64,000 nt of DNA from Panicum virgatum (taxonomy: Eukaryota > Streptophyta > Magnoliopsida > Poales > Poaceae): the NCBI RefSeq assembly GCF_016808335.1, contig NC_053139.1:34927954-34991953 (forward strand). The letters run 5' to 3'. Positions 32,798-44,447 of the stretch are shown piece by piece. Position 1 is the stretch's first letter. The number at the start of each line of letters is the position of its first letter. Position numbers and translations under genes: made by a program. A model generated the notes under the pieces. It had not been told where the DNA came from and searched no databases. It saw only the letters and a program-made list of their open reading frames with translations.

Positions 32798-35461
32798 TGT
32801 AACATCCCTAGAATAATTATAGGTTCATCATGACATCATATGCATCATCAAATAATTTCAAGGAAGGGTTATCCGGTTGAACTCGGAGTTTCTGGGCCTA
32901 TACCCGGAGTTTCCGGGCTAGCAACCTAAACCCGGAGTTTCCGGGCTTATACCCGGAGTTTCCAGGCTTGGCAGGACAGGTGCGTGTCAAATGCGCAGAA
33001 ACTTAGCGCCACGTGCCCCCACTCAGGCCCACGCGTCAGCCCGAGCCTTACCTACACCAGGGCACCCTCCACAACTCTCTCTCTCACACACACTCTCTCT
33101 ACTCCAAGCCATGGAGGAGCTTCACCCTCTCCTCCACCATTGAAGCACCCGCCTCGCCGGAGGACGCCGGAGAATGACACTGATGAGCTGCACCACCTCT
33201 ACTTCCTCTTCCTTCTTGGAGCTAGGAGCTTTCCCAAGCTTCACCTCCATCTTCTTCTTCCTCTTCCTCAAGCTTCAAGCAAGAAGGACAACCTCGAGCT
33301 TCACCAAGCCCTCCACACCATCTTGAAGTCTTTGCCGGTGTTCCACTCCTTGCCGGTGAGCTCATCCCCTCCCCGATCCATCACCAATGCCCTAGATTTG
33401 GCAGCCATGAAGAGCCCTCTAGAGCATTTTCACCATGGGTGACCTAGATCTTTGAAACCCTCATGCATGCACGTTTTAGCTACCAAGATAGACTCCCCAC
33501 ACTCCCAACAACCTCTAGAACAAACCCCACCCCAAACCGTGGCCGGAATCACCAGCAATGGTCGTTTTCCCTTTTCTACATAGAGAAACGCAGAAAAACC
33601 TGGAGTATCCCGGGCTATACCTGGAGTATACAGGCTAGCAACCTAAACCCGGAGTTTCCGGGCTTTAACTGTCCAGACTATCCGAACACATATCCAGAGT
33701 ATCCAGGCGCCCATAGAGCACAACCCACTTTTAGTTGTTGAATTGCCTTGCATTTACCTATGCCTATACTATATTTCTAGCCTCTTTTAGCATAGTTAAC
33801 ACAAACTTTCTCATATCATTTTCATAGCATTGCAATCATTCATGGCATAATTATTTATCAAGCATCATTGCACTCGTGTAGAGACCATGACGCCGAAGCA
33901 AGAGGAGGTTGAGCCGGAGATCGTGAGAGACGATACTTCCATTGTGAATCAAGGCAGGCACCTATGTATTTCAAATCCTACTTTTGAATCTTAATTTGCT
34001 ATTATAAAGTATTGCTTGTGCATGGGCTTAACCCCACCTAGTTCATGTGACATGTGTAGAACTCACTTGGCATGTTTTCCCTTCCAGCTCTAGAATAACT
34101 TATACTAGGTGAAGTATGCATGTTTAGGCTTCTTGAATTAATTTGCTTAGCCATGCTTAGCTTACGGTAAAAGTCGAGAGATGGCAAGGTCACCATCACT
34201 CGCGAGCTATAGGATGTTGATTAATTTTACATGATTAGTCGACGATGGATAAAAATGGAGCAACTAAGAATGATGATTCGGACTTGAGCAAGAATGGTAG
34301 GATCATGTTGGGAGAGGAATCCAAATGGTTAGTCTTGCTTGGATTGGTTAAGGACCGGTTGTTATCGCTGTGATACTTGAGCACTTTTCCATACAAACCA
34401 CATGTTTAATAATGGGACGGTAAGCTAACTAGCATGAGTCACACCTTGCCTTGATCGGATTCGATGCGAGTTGTGATGGAATGTGATCGGCGGTTCCAGT
34501 GCACTTGTCCTTCCCGGCCGTTCGATCATAGCCGGTTGTGTTTGTGTGAAAGGTTGAGGCATGAATCAACACTTATCCTTGGCCGTGGGTATGGTCGTTG
34601 GTCTTGTTCTCGTGCGAGAAAAGTTGTACACCTCTGCAGGGTTTTAGTTTATTGCAATAGCCGCGCTCTTGGTCATTGAGCACGCTCCTGTACTTGGACT
34701 TTAACTTAGAGTCTCGTGAAAGGCTTATGGAAGATTGAGCTCATGATTACATGATCATTTTACTTATGTAATTGTATCGATACTTGGTATAGAAATATTA
34801 GAGGCATGTCTTTTGCTTATTCACTTGATCAATTATGCTCGCATTTTTTATATATAAATGTTAAAATTTGACAAGCCTCATGCATCCACCAAATATATAG
34901 TATTATGGATAAGCCTTGCAAGTACGAAATGTACTTACGGTGTTGCCGTTAAGTTGTTTTGCAGGTTTTCTTCTAAGGAGTGATGGCCACGTTCATCCCG
35001 CCGGAGTCGGCAATGTGGAAAGATGGTGAAAGTTGCTCAAAACTTATGCAAATAGTATCTTGGGCAAGGACATCATTATTGCTACTTAATGCTCTCTAAT
35101 TTTCCGCTGCATTTTAGCTCTGAGAACTAAGAGAAACATGATAGGATATCCACTTAAATCAAGGATACATCTTAGTTTGTAAAGAAAGTTTAATTGCTGA
35201 AAATATGCATGTATGGTTACCTAGGTTATAGTTAAGTTCATGAGTTTTTGTAAAATAATAAAGACTTGTAATCAAAGTTTAAATTTTCTGCTCTCATATA
35301 TCCTTGTGATGGTTGCTATGATGTGAACAAATGGTATGCGAGTTGTTTTTGGGCGATGCTCGAAGCGCATACCGGGGACTACCAGGATTATTTCGCTTAA
35401 GTTGGGTTAATCAATGGATGATAACCCGGTTTAGTTGAGATAATTTGGACGGTTTCTCACA
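32798..35461 (+). repeat. long LTR (2.66 kb), probably Ty3/Gypsy
   Basis: Begins TGTAACATCCC and ends TTTCTCACA, followed three bases later by a tRNA-Met-type primer site. Such long TGTAAC...TCACA LTRs are typical of grass chromovirus-type Gypsy elements. The first kilobase contains palindromic CCCGGAGTTTCCGGG words (perfect at 32903, 32931, 33648) and degenerate copies. The 154-codon frame at 32984 lies wholly within it and is not taken as a gene. No 3' LTR is in the window. Confidence 0.65.
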
Positions 35462-35464
35462 GCG

Positions 35465-35475
35465 TGGCATCAGAG
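35465..35475 (+). other. primer-binding site of the Gypsy element
   Basis: TGGCATCAGAG, one base from the usual TGGTATCAGAG. It lies three bases after the LTR end. Confidence 0.6.
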
Positions 35476-35759
35476 ATATGATTACATTTCATGCATGGTT
35501 ATCACTAAACTTTTGGTGTGAGGCACGTTTAGGAACAAAATAGTGATCACTAATAATCAAGTACTTGTAAAATTTTTATTTTTCTTAAGGCTATATTTCT
35601 TCTATTGTGTATATATCTCTTATCTTCCATAGAGCTATTTTTTTATTTTGGGCTGCACATTAAATATCCTAAGTATGTTCATTAACTTATCTTGTCTTGC
35701 TCATGATAGATGAACGGGAACTTAGGCCAATTGGTCATGGTGACTTAGGCTGAGGAGGC

Positions 35760-37345
35760 TGTAAGGAACATGGCCCTATCTAGGCCATTGTTTGTGATTT
35801 TGGTGATTGAGTGACAACATAATCAATGGGACTAACGAGTTTGTGAGATCACACTTGTAGGATTTTTAGGTCGCATGAATATGATTCAACACGTCTAATT
35901 CATCATCAAGACGCAATGTTCAATCTATCGTCAAGACACTATGTCTAATCCACCATCAAGATGACAAGTCCAATCAGTCGTAGAGGTGCCAAAGAATAGT
36001 GAAAATTCAGAGATAGAATATATTTCAAGGATCCAAATGATCGCCGCGATGAATTGAACGAGAAGACGCAGAGTCAGCTGCACCGGTTAAACCGATGCCC
36101 CACCATCGGTGCATCCGATGGTTGCCGGATACACCGACGCCCTTGCATCGGTGCATTTGATCGTGCATACTGAGCCAAGTGAGGAAAATTCAGTAGCACC
36201 GGCTTAACCGACGGGTCAAAGATAGACATCGGTGCAATCAAATACTATTGTCCAGAGACGATGTCAAGTGCCCAGAAGCCAAGCCTTCAGCACCGGAAGA
36301 ACCGATGCTCCATTGGAGTATAGCATCGGTGCAATGATGTCAGCAAGAAGAGAAGAGTGCAACGGCTATGTATTTGGTCCAATGTTACTGGTTTAACCGA
36401 TGGCTAAGCATCGGTTTAACCGATGGTACTGAGTCAACAGCAGACAGTGCGTCAGAAACTCAACGGCTACTTTCGGTCTGAGAGAGACCGGTTAAACCGA
36501 CGCTACCTCATACAGAGGCATTGGTTCAACCGATGGTATGCTGATTTCAGTTAGCCGTTTGAGCAACGGCTTTATGGACTTGTTGGACTATATATATGTC
36601 TCACCCCGGGTCATTTGAGTTTGCTGGAGTTCCTAGAAGCCTCATACACATCCAAGAACACCTCCAAGCCATCCAAGTGCAAATAGTTCAAATTCTTAGG
36701 CTTAGCACAAGCTTTGTGAGTGTTAGTGCTAGGATTAGCTCTTTAGAGAGTGTGAGAGCAAGGTGTTGTGTCTTGTGGCTGGTTCTAGAGTGAATCATAC
36801 TTGTATTTCGGTGCGCCGGCCTCCTTGGAGTCTTGGTGGCTCGCCGGCACGTCTTCGACCCTCCGGCTTGGTGTGGAGCGGCGTCGACGACTTTGTGCGG
36901 AGGACGTGGAGACCCCACCCTTTGTGGAGAAGCTCCTTAGTGGCCGTGATTGTGTTCACGGAAGAGACTTGATTGCCGGGAAGCAATACTCTTCGTGAGT
37001 GCTTCAACAACGTGGATGTAGGAGCGCCTTTGTGGCAATCCGAACGACGGGTTAAATCCTCGTGTTGAGAGTTTGCTTCCTCTCATCCATTATTCAAGCT
37101 TCCGCATTTCATATTGTAATTTTTGTGCCTTTACTTTCATAGAGTAGTATCTTGATATGATTGGCTATAGGTTGCTAAACTCTTTTTGGGATGAAGGTTT
37201 CACACTAGAAGAACCATAGTTGCACATCTAAATAGCTTGTTTTAGTTTTAGTTTTTGTGCAAACTAGTTGGAGCCATAGGTTAGTATTTTAGAGAGCCTA
37301 ATTCACACCCTCCCCCTCTTAGGCTAGAGCACCCGATCACTTTCA
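35760..37345 (+). repeat. solo LTR A (SIRE-like Copia), TSD GAGGC, nested in Gypsy sequence
   Basis: 1586 bp from TGTAAGGAAC to CACTTTCA, flanked by GAGGC on both sides (35755-35759, 37346-37350). Layout matches the SIRE LTRs here: a variant of TAGGCC...TTTTGGTGATTGAGTGACAAC at the start, palindromic CGGTTNAACCG words (36084, 36412, 36489), TATATATA near 36589 and TCCCCCTCTTAGGC before the end. No internal region, so it arose by LTR-LTR recombination. Confidence 0.85.
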
Positions 37346-37378
37346 GAGGCGGAAGGCTTTTCTTCCCTCCTTGCCGAG

Positions 37379-37870
37379 ATGTTTTGGAGAGGCAACTTCT
37401 CGCGGAGGCCGGAGTATTCGGTCTTTGCGAGGGGACTTGGGCCGGGCATGGTGGACTATGTTGCCATCGTGTTTATGCCAAGACGCTTTGTGGAAGAGGT
37501 CACGGAAGCTCATAACATTTCAGCTCATGAAACTTCAATTGAGATGGCAATTCAAGAAGTGGCATACAAGGCCATAGCAATTCTCCGCCAAAAAGTGATC
37601 GAGTTGAAGCGTCACCCATTTACTCACTTTCCAATTCAAGAACCATTGCAAAGTGCTAGAAGGGATCGAGTTGAGATGTGTTTGCATCTACTTTATTTCT
37701 CTTTCGTTTTCTTCCCGTCGTTGCTTCAACGCAATAACAGTCCCGGCAGCTCGATTATATGTATAATGTATTGTTTCATTTTAGCTCTATACACCATAGA
37801 ACTTCAAGGAGTAATAACGTGTGCTGGTTGCTTTCGTGTCTGCCTAAATTTTTTTATCTGTTCAAATTAA
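37379..37870 (+). pseudogene. Gypsy internal-region ORF fragment
   Basis: Lies right after the solo LTR; without that LTR it follows the primer site by about 330 bp. The frame reads MFWRGNFSRRPEYSVFARG, MVDYVAIVFMPRRFVEEVTE and SIEMAIQEVAYKAIAILRQK, a conserved-looking helical protein that I cannot name. Similarity to element sequence seems to fade after about 37680 (QSARRDRVEM), where AT-rich DNA begins. Pol is missing. Confidence 0.5.
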
Positions 37871-38311
37871 GTTAACACAACTATATTAATATGCCATGCT
37901 AAAATTTTCAAGTTTTAGTTAAAATTCAGCATTATCCTACTATCGCTCTTATTTGGATGGGTTAGTGCTACAGTTTAGCAGTTTCGACCATTACTACTAG
38001 AAGATCTAGATGGTCCTAAGTTTCTGGACGCTGAAAACTTCTCGCGCCATACAAAAATATTGCAAGATTTGTCCATCGATCAAACCAAAGGTGCAAAACT
38101 AAAAATATTTTTTGCGTCTCCACAACTCACGATGCTGCAGCTGCAGCGCACCCCATCGCCATATCGGACCGGCGGCCATCCGTTTGGGCCGGATCGCTCT
38201 GGATCGCATTAAGATGGGCCCGATTAGCACCACCTAATACCAGCTCCCGATCGAGGCCAGCCAGCTCACGTCCAAAACCAACCAGATCCAAATGATTCTG
38301 GCGGACTGGCA
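37871..38311. other. spacer before the hAT MITE
   Basis: AT-rich, then a short GC-richer tract from 38120. No gene is recognised. Confidence 0.4.
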
Positions 38312-38892
38312 CAGGGTTTTTCTAACCGACCGGAACCGGTCGGTTACCGCGCTAACCGGTCAAATCGGTCCGGGCCGGTTTCGGTACCAGACGGTTACAA
38401 ATCGGGCCAAATTTAAAATACAAATTTAAATAAAAAAATTAAAAATTTCAAAAAATACTTCAAGTTGCGACGAATCTAATAGTGTTAAATTTTTTCAAAT
38501 ATTCGTTCATTTAGTATACTTTGCGGGTATTTGAAGTTAAATAAAAAAACATGCATACAAAGTATACAAATACAATATAAACAATGTTATACATTGTATT
38601 AATGTAAAAGTAGTACAAAAGAGGATTGGAGGGTTCATTTAGGCTAAAACATGTTATACAAACATTCAAATTTTGAACTAAAGTCGGTTTTTTTTTCAAC
38701 AGACCGGTTACTGGTCAAACCGGACCGGTTTACTGAACAAACCGGTCGGTTTACCAGCAGAAACCGTTTGAATTGGCATCTTAGTTTGAAATTTGAATTT
38801 ATCCGGTTTCAACCGATAACCGACCAAACTAATCCGGTAAATCGAAATTGGAGGATGGAGCTTTGATTGGACCGGTCGGTAAAAAAATCCTG
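38312..38892. mobile_element. hAT-type MITE, second copy of the ACCGGT family
   Basis: Starts CAGGGTTTTTCTAACCGACCGG and ends CCGGTCGGTAAAAAAATCCTG, an inverted pair. It shares the core with the copy in MAX1 (17100-17661). Flanking 8-mers (GACTGGCA, ACTGATAA) match only partly, so the TSD has decayed. Confidence 0.8.
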
Positions 38893-39099
38893 ACTGATAA
38901 GGGTGGCCACTCCCATCCCCATCAATCAAATCAAACGATCCCCAAAGGAGAAGAGAAAAAAAAATTCAAATCCAATGATCGCGCGACGCGCCACGGCGGC
39001 CGCAAAACTATGGCCTTTTGGCAATGCTAGAATTCTAGCACACACATCCCGAAAAAAGAATCTTGCATACATGAAGCACTAAATGAAATATATTTGCAA

Positions 39100-39310
39100 A
39101 ATATTTTTAGGGATGAGTGTAACTTTTCGCGACGAATCTAATGACAGTAATTAATCAGTAATTAGCTATAGTGATGCTACAGTAATCATCCTCTAATCGC
39201 GTAGTCAAATATCTCATTAGATTCTTCAGGGCCATTAGCACGGGGTTCTGAAGTTAGTTTTGTAAACTGACTTTATTTGACATTATAATTAATAGTTAAA
39301 GTTTGTTACT
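39100..39310. repeat. MITE-like fragment upstream of the heat-shock factor gene
   Basis: The stretch GCGACGAATCTAATGACAGTAATTAATC...GCTACAGTAATCATCCTCTAATC is a familiar dispersed grass repeat. Ends were not resolved. It abuts the proximal promoter. Confidence 0.5.
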
Positions 39311-39451
39311 ATTCACAAGCGCTACCATTCTTCCCAAAGCCTATCTCGCGGCCCCGGCGTCCCGCGAGCTCTAGCGCCCCTGAGAAGCTTCCAAGTTCCA
39401 ACCAAAATATCCGACGCAGCTCCTGCTCCACCATCCCTTCCTTCTCGTACT

Positions 39452-39464
39452 TTCCAGAACGTTC
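39452..39464 (+). promoter_or_regulatory. heat-shock element of the heat-shock factor gene
   Basis: TTCCAGAACGTTC is a perfect three-unit nTTCnnGAAnnTTC array, 18 bp upstream of a TATA box (TATAAG, 39483-39488) and about 115 bp before the ATG. A two-unit site GAAGCTTC lies at 39384-39391. This suggests heat induction and feedback by heat-shock factors themselves. Confidence 0.8.
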
Positions 39465-39482
39465 CACCCGACACCCGTTCCC

Positions 39483-39488
39483 TATAAG
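39483..39488 (+). promoter_or_regulatory. TATA box of the heat-shock factor gene
   Basis: CCTATAAGTA, 97 bp before the ATG at 39580 and just downstream of the heat-shock element. Confidence 0.65.
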
Positions 39489-39579
39489 TACCAGGAGTCC
39501 AGGACACCGCCCAGCATGTCTCCCGCCAGAGCACCGACCCGCGCACCCGCCGCCTGCCCGACGCAGCGAACTCCGCCGG

Positions 39580-40791
39580 ATGGAGCACCCCGCGGCCGTG
39601 ACGGTCAAGCAGGAGGAGCGGGAGGACGACGAAGTGGTGGTGGTGCTGGACGCCGACGGCGACGCCGGCGGGCGAGCAGCCGCGGCGCCGGCGCCGGAGC
39701 CCTGGAGGACGCCGCCGCCGGCGTCTCAGGTTCCGCCGTTCCTGGCGAAGACATTCGAGCTGGTGGAGGACCCGGCGACGGACGGCGTGGTGTCGTGGGG
39801 CGCGGCGCGGAACAGCTTCGTGGTGTGGGACCCGCACGCCTTGGCGGCGGGGCTCCTCCCGCGCCGCTTCAAGCACGCCAACTTCTCCACCTTCCTCCGC
39901 CAGCTCAACACCTACGTCAGTATTTAATCGCATTTACAGTTCGTAATTACCCCTCTCCAAATGTTAGTGTTACTGTTCTTTTGCTAATCAAATCATTTTG
40001 CTGATTCTATTTGCTCATTGCTGTGTTCTTCTCGTACCTGTGCACGCGATAATGCGGTGCAGGGATTCCGCAAGGTGAGCCCGGACAGGTGGGAGTTTGC
40101 GCACGCCGACTTCCTCGCCGGCCAGCGCCACCTCCTCGCCAACATCCGCCGTCGGCACGGCGCCGCGGGAGGAGGGTCCGCGGCGTCATCGGGCGCGAAT
40201 AAGACCGGCGCGAGCGGGAGCGGCGGCGGCTGCGAGAGGCTGCGGCGGGACCAGGAGGCGCTGGCGCGGCTGCGGCGCGGGCAGCAGGAAGCGCGCGCGC
40301 AGCTGCTGGACATGGAGCGCCGCCTGCGGGGCACGGAAAGCCGGCAGGAGCAGTGCACGGCCTTCCTGGCGCGCGCCGTGGGGAGCCCGGGTTTCCTGGA
40401 CGGCCTGCTGGCGCGCCGCAGCCACGCCGCGCCGCCCGTGGGGGCTGGCAGGAAGCGGCGGCTGTTCGACGCCGCTGCCGCGGCCGCGCCGGACGTCCTC
40501 GCCTTCGAGGAGCTAGCGCTTGCGGCGGGCGCCGAGGTCGAGGCGGCGCCCGTCCCGACCACGGCGGCGGCGAGCCAGGGCTCCAACAGCGCCGCTACCG
40601 CCACGGACATGATATGGTACGAGCTGCTCGGGGAGGAGCAGGTGGAGATCGATGCCGCGGTGGAGGAGCTCGTCGCGGCTGCGGCCGCCGCGGAGGCGGC
40701 CGAGCCGTGGGGGGAGATGGGCGACGAGGAGGTGGAGGAGCTGGTGCAGCAGATTGGCTACCTGGGTTCGCCGAGCCCTTGGTCACCATGA
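39580..40791 (+). CDS. HSF: class A heat-shock transcription factor, two exons, 354 aa
   Basis: Nuclear activator of chaperone genes under heat. Exon 1 39580-39915, intron 39916-40062 (GT-AG, phase 0), exon 2 40063-40791. DNA-binding domain about residues 51-143: [54 protein letters not shown], then [14 protein letters not shown]; the intron sits at the position conserved in plant factors. HR-A/B coiled coil about 169-218, nuclear signal GRKRRLF about 241, an aromatic-acidic activation motif ([11 protein letters not shown]) and a leucine-rich C-terminal export-like motif ([12 protein letters not shown]). Closest in my memory to rice HsfA6a. HR-A lacks four residues kept in the paralogue at 6223. 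The start gives an acidic leader with a VKQEE sumo-like motif. Confidence 0.94.
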
Positions 40792-41076
40792 TCGCAGACC
40801 GTTCAGCAATCAGCACTCAGCAGCTACTCTATCTTAGCGGCACTGGAACTGTTGGTAGTTGGTACTGTCCTCCAGCAGCGAGCAGTGTGCCTGTGGATTG
40901 GACCATAATGGTCGTGTCTTGTGTATTAGTATCGTCGGCCTTCCTATTTGATCGTTTAGTAATTGGTTACTGATTAAGTCTGTAAACGGTCTGCTAATTC
41001 GGATTCTACTTCTGTTTTGTAGGATCCGATCCGATGTTGGATGCAGCACCCTGCTCCCGGTGGTTGATGTACTTAG
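40792..41076. other. 3' flank of the heat-shock factor gene
   Basis: Likely 3' UTR. It ends at TTAGAGCATCTCCAG, a PIF/Harbinger-type terminus. Confidence 0.5.
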
Positions 41077-43025
41077 AGCATCTCCAGTGGGCCTCTCAAA
41101 ATCAGCCCTCTATTTCTCCAAATAGGAGCCCATCTGTAAAAATTGAGGGTCTAAATCAGAGCTCAACTCCAGTAGACCTCTCAAATTTCGCCCTGCAAAC
41201 TTGTGGGACCCGCTGGCAGCCTGATAGTTCTCGTTCTCCCCTGATGGCTTGGCTGTCCTGCGGCCGCCAAGCACGACGCCCCCGACATCTTCCCGTCGCG
41301 TCGTCCCCGACCGCCGAGCCCGGTGCCCCCGATGCCTTGCCCATCGCGCCATCGCCCGGCCGCCGAGCCCGCCGCCCCCGATGTCTTGCCCAGCCCCCGA
41401 CTGCCGACCCTGCCGTAGGCGCAAAGCAGTAGCAGCGCCGCCGCAGGCCCCCACGAGACTCGTCATCCACTACACAGGTTTGTGTGATTTTGTTTGGTCT
41501 TTAATGAGTTGACATTCTTCACATTCTTCTGTACCTAAAGATCGTGAGCATAAATGTTTGTGTGGTGCTTTTCGTATTAGGCTAGCATCAGTATAGAGGA
41601 TCAAATGAGCCATTAACTTTATGTTCACTGTAAATGAGAAAGCTGGAAAGGAAGAGCATCGTAGGAATTCCATGTCACTCGTGTGGAAATAATTTTAGTG
41701 CATAGCTTTGAATTTCGAATTTACAGTAAATTCAGTTTCCTTTGTGTTAAGATTTTGAATTACTGCCTCATGAACTGAGGAGGTGGAAATTGGACTTCAT
41801 GCCCAGAGATTGTAACAGGCAATCGAAACTTTTGATGGATGATATAAAAGTGGGCTATTATTTCCAAATGCTTTATGCTTAACAACAACAATAAAAATTG
41901 ATGATTTATGGTTGATGTCATCAATTTACAAATGCTTACATAAAAAAAGGGCTATTACTTACCGTCGACAAGCTCAGTTTTAGGAAACCACACTACTTTG
42001 AAGCTTACATCACATTCTGTAATGAGGGGATTTCACATTCTCAGCTCATGCATCCAATGGCTCCCATTCAGCACGTGAGTGAGAGTGAACTAAAGAGCCG
42101 CTGATATGGGTCCGCGATGCTACGCTGCGAGTTTCTTTCGACCAGAACATTTACATAAGCGAAGAGCAATAAAAACATCACGGGTCTGAAATTGCTGACA
42201 AGACAACAACTACAGTTACCATTTCTGGGAAAACTTATGGTGGAGTTCTGCATGGGTTTCTCTCCTAGACATGGGGCTAACAAGCCTAACAAACAGATAA
42301 AAACAGCAAAAGGAATTTGTCTTTAGGTTAGTGCTGCTGGTATTCCCCCTAAGCTGGGCCAAGGACGCTTTGCTTCCTTTAAGGCATGGCATGAACTTGC
42401 TGCTGGTTGCGAAAGAAAACAATCTCGTAGGAGAAATGTTGATATCCTGATACTAAAATGTTGGTACAAGCTATGTGTATAACTTATGTGTTTTGTTTCT
42501 ATGGCAGATGTCAAGGTTTGGAAAAAAGTCTTCATCAGCGGTGGGATGAAGACGACGAATCTAATGACGATGACCTCCTAATTCTTGCTGGTCTTATTGA
42601 GGGCTCAAAGAGGAACAAGCGGAAGAAGAACTTTCGTGGATCTTTGCCTGGTCGTCATAGCGTGCAGAGGGGCATCTTGGGGGGTCATGATGGTATATTC
42701 CGGGACTACTTCGCGGACCCGTGCATATACAACAACAAGCATTTCATAAGGAGGTTCCGGATGTCCAAGTCTCTCTTCCTGCGGATCGTTGCTGCAGTGG
42801 AGTCTCACGATGACTACTTCCATCAGAAGCCCAATGCCGTCAGAAGCATTTTATGAAAGCTGTTTTGTGAAAGCTGTCGTTGAAGTTTTCAGTGAACAAT
42901 ACCTGAGGGCCCCCAATGCCGAGGACACAGCTAGATTGATGGCCATTAATCATGCAAGAGGGCGGCTAGGCATGCTTAGCTCCATTGACTATAGTTTCTA
43001 TGGGCAAGTTATAGTGCTAAGTAGT
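41077..43025 (+). mobile_element. PIF/Harbinger-type element remnant (left part)
   Basis: GAGCATCTCCAGTGGGCC after a TTA triplet (41074-41076) is a typical terminus, followed by subterminal GAGGGTCTAAATCAGAGCTC and AACTCCAGTAGACCTCTC, then a GC-rich tract and, from 42508, transposase exon sequence. Solo LTR B cuts it at 43026. The right terminus was not found. 41420-42500 holds no recognised gene. Confidence 0.6.
42508..43020 (+). pseudogene. PIF/Harbinger transposase fragment
   Basis: Begins after an acceptor-like CTATGGCAG. One frame reads GRHSVQRGILGGHDGIFRDY, RRFRMSKSLFLRIVAAVESH and DDYFHQKPNAV, and the next reads VKAVVEVFSEQYLRAPNAED, TARLMAINHARGRLGMLSSI, which are the known N-terminal and first-Asp blocks of the transposase. 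About 45 residues between these blocks are deleted, with a frame change near 42845, and the sequence after SID is unrelated to the rest of the DDE domain. Confidence 0.8.
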
Positions 43026-44447
43026 TGTAGTGAAAATGGCCTCTCATGCCATATTTCAACATAATGTTTTGGCGATTGATGACACACACAACACTTGGAC
43101 TAATATGATTGTTAAGATGACCATTCTCAGGCTTTTAGGTTCAAGTGATGACAAAGAGAAGATAGACGTAGCTAGGCCCGAAGGGACAAGAATTGTACTA
43201 TCACCGTGACAAGAATTGAAGAGACCGTGAAGAAATCCAAGTCGAAAAAATCAAAACAGAGACAATTTACTATCACTGGTTGAACCGACGATAGGAAAAT
43301 TGTACTCACCGGTGCAACAGACTTAGAGAAGGCCAAATCAGCAGAGTACACCGGTTGAACCGACGTTGGTTTCTGAAGCGTCGGTGCAGTTGTCCAGAGA
43401 CTCCATTTTTGGGGGTTTCTGAGATTACATGCACCGGTTGAACCGACGTTAGTTTTGAGAGCGTCGGTCGATTGATCAAAGTAGCCGTTGGAAGCTGTAA
43501 CGGCTAGAAGAAGGGAAAGTATACCCACCGGTTGAACCGGTGTTGGCAAACCTGGAGCGTCGGTTTAACCGACGTTAAGAGTTTTTGTCAGCCTTTCCCA
43601 ATGGCTCTTTTGGGGTGTGTGGCCTATATATACCCCCAAGGCCGGGTCATTTGAGCTAGCTGGAGTTGCTGAAGCCTACTACACTCGAAGAACACCTCCA
43701 ACCACCATAGAGCATCATTGTACATCATAGAGGCTTAAGCACACTTGTGAGAGTGCTTAGTGCTTGTAATAGGGATTAGTTCTTGTGAGAGCTCCCTTGA
43801 GAGAAGTCTTGCTGCGGTAAGCATCTTGTGTACTCATCGTGTGACCCTCCGACTTGGTGTGGAGAGGCAACGACACTTTGTGCGGGGAAGTAGACCCCTC
43901 TTGGTAAGAAGCTCCGATAGTGAAGACAGTGCCGTGGGTGACGCTTCGAAAGAGACGGTGGCGGTGGCCTTGTCTTGGTGACTTGGGGTCACTTAGCCTT
44001 TGCTTGCCGGGAGCCTTGGTGGCGAACGCAAGACGGTGATCAAGCGGAGAGACTCGGCATCACACTTGTTCGTGTTGGACAAGTGGCCGTGGACGTAGGG
44101 AGGGACTTGGTGTCCTAACCGAACCACGTTAAATCGTGTGTCTTGGTGTCTTCACGGGAGTTTGCATATTCTCTCCCTTACCTCTTTACTTACCGTATTA
44201 CGTTTCCACATTTACTCTATCTTGCGTGCCTTTACTTTCCTAGTTAGTTTGATTAGGATTGACTATATATTGCAAGTCTTTTAGGGGTAAGTAGAGAGTA
44301 GCATAGATAAACCTTAGTCATAACTAGTATGTGTAGGACGTGTTAGGTTTATCTCATGCAAATAGTTTGAGCCCTAGGATAGAAAGCGATTAGTGACCCT
44401 ATTCACCCCCTCCCCCTCTAGGGTCGGACACCCCGGTGATCCTTACA
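43026..44447 (+). repeat. solo LTR B (SIRE-like Copia), TSD GTAGT
   Basis: 1422 bp from TGTAGTGAAAATGGCC to GATCCTTACA, flanked by GTAGT (43021-43025, 44448-44452). Contains CGGTTGAACCG-type palindromes (43352, 43435, 43529, 43561), CTATATATACCCCC near 43624 and CCCCCTCCCCCTCTAGGG near the end. It shares GGCCGGGTCATTTGAGCTAG-like leader text with solo LTR A, so the two are related families. Confidence 0.87.

Noticed and set aside
32984..33442. 152-codon protein gene
   Set aside because: Lies wholly inside a long LTR with no recognisable domain.
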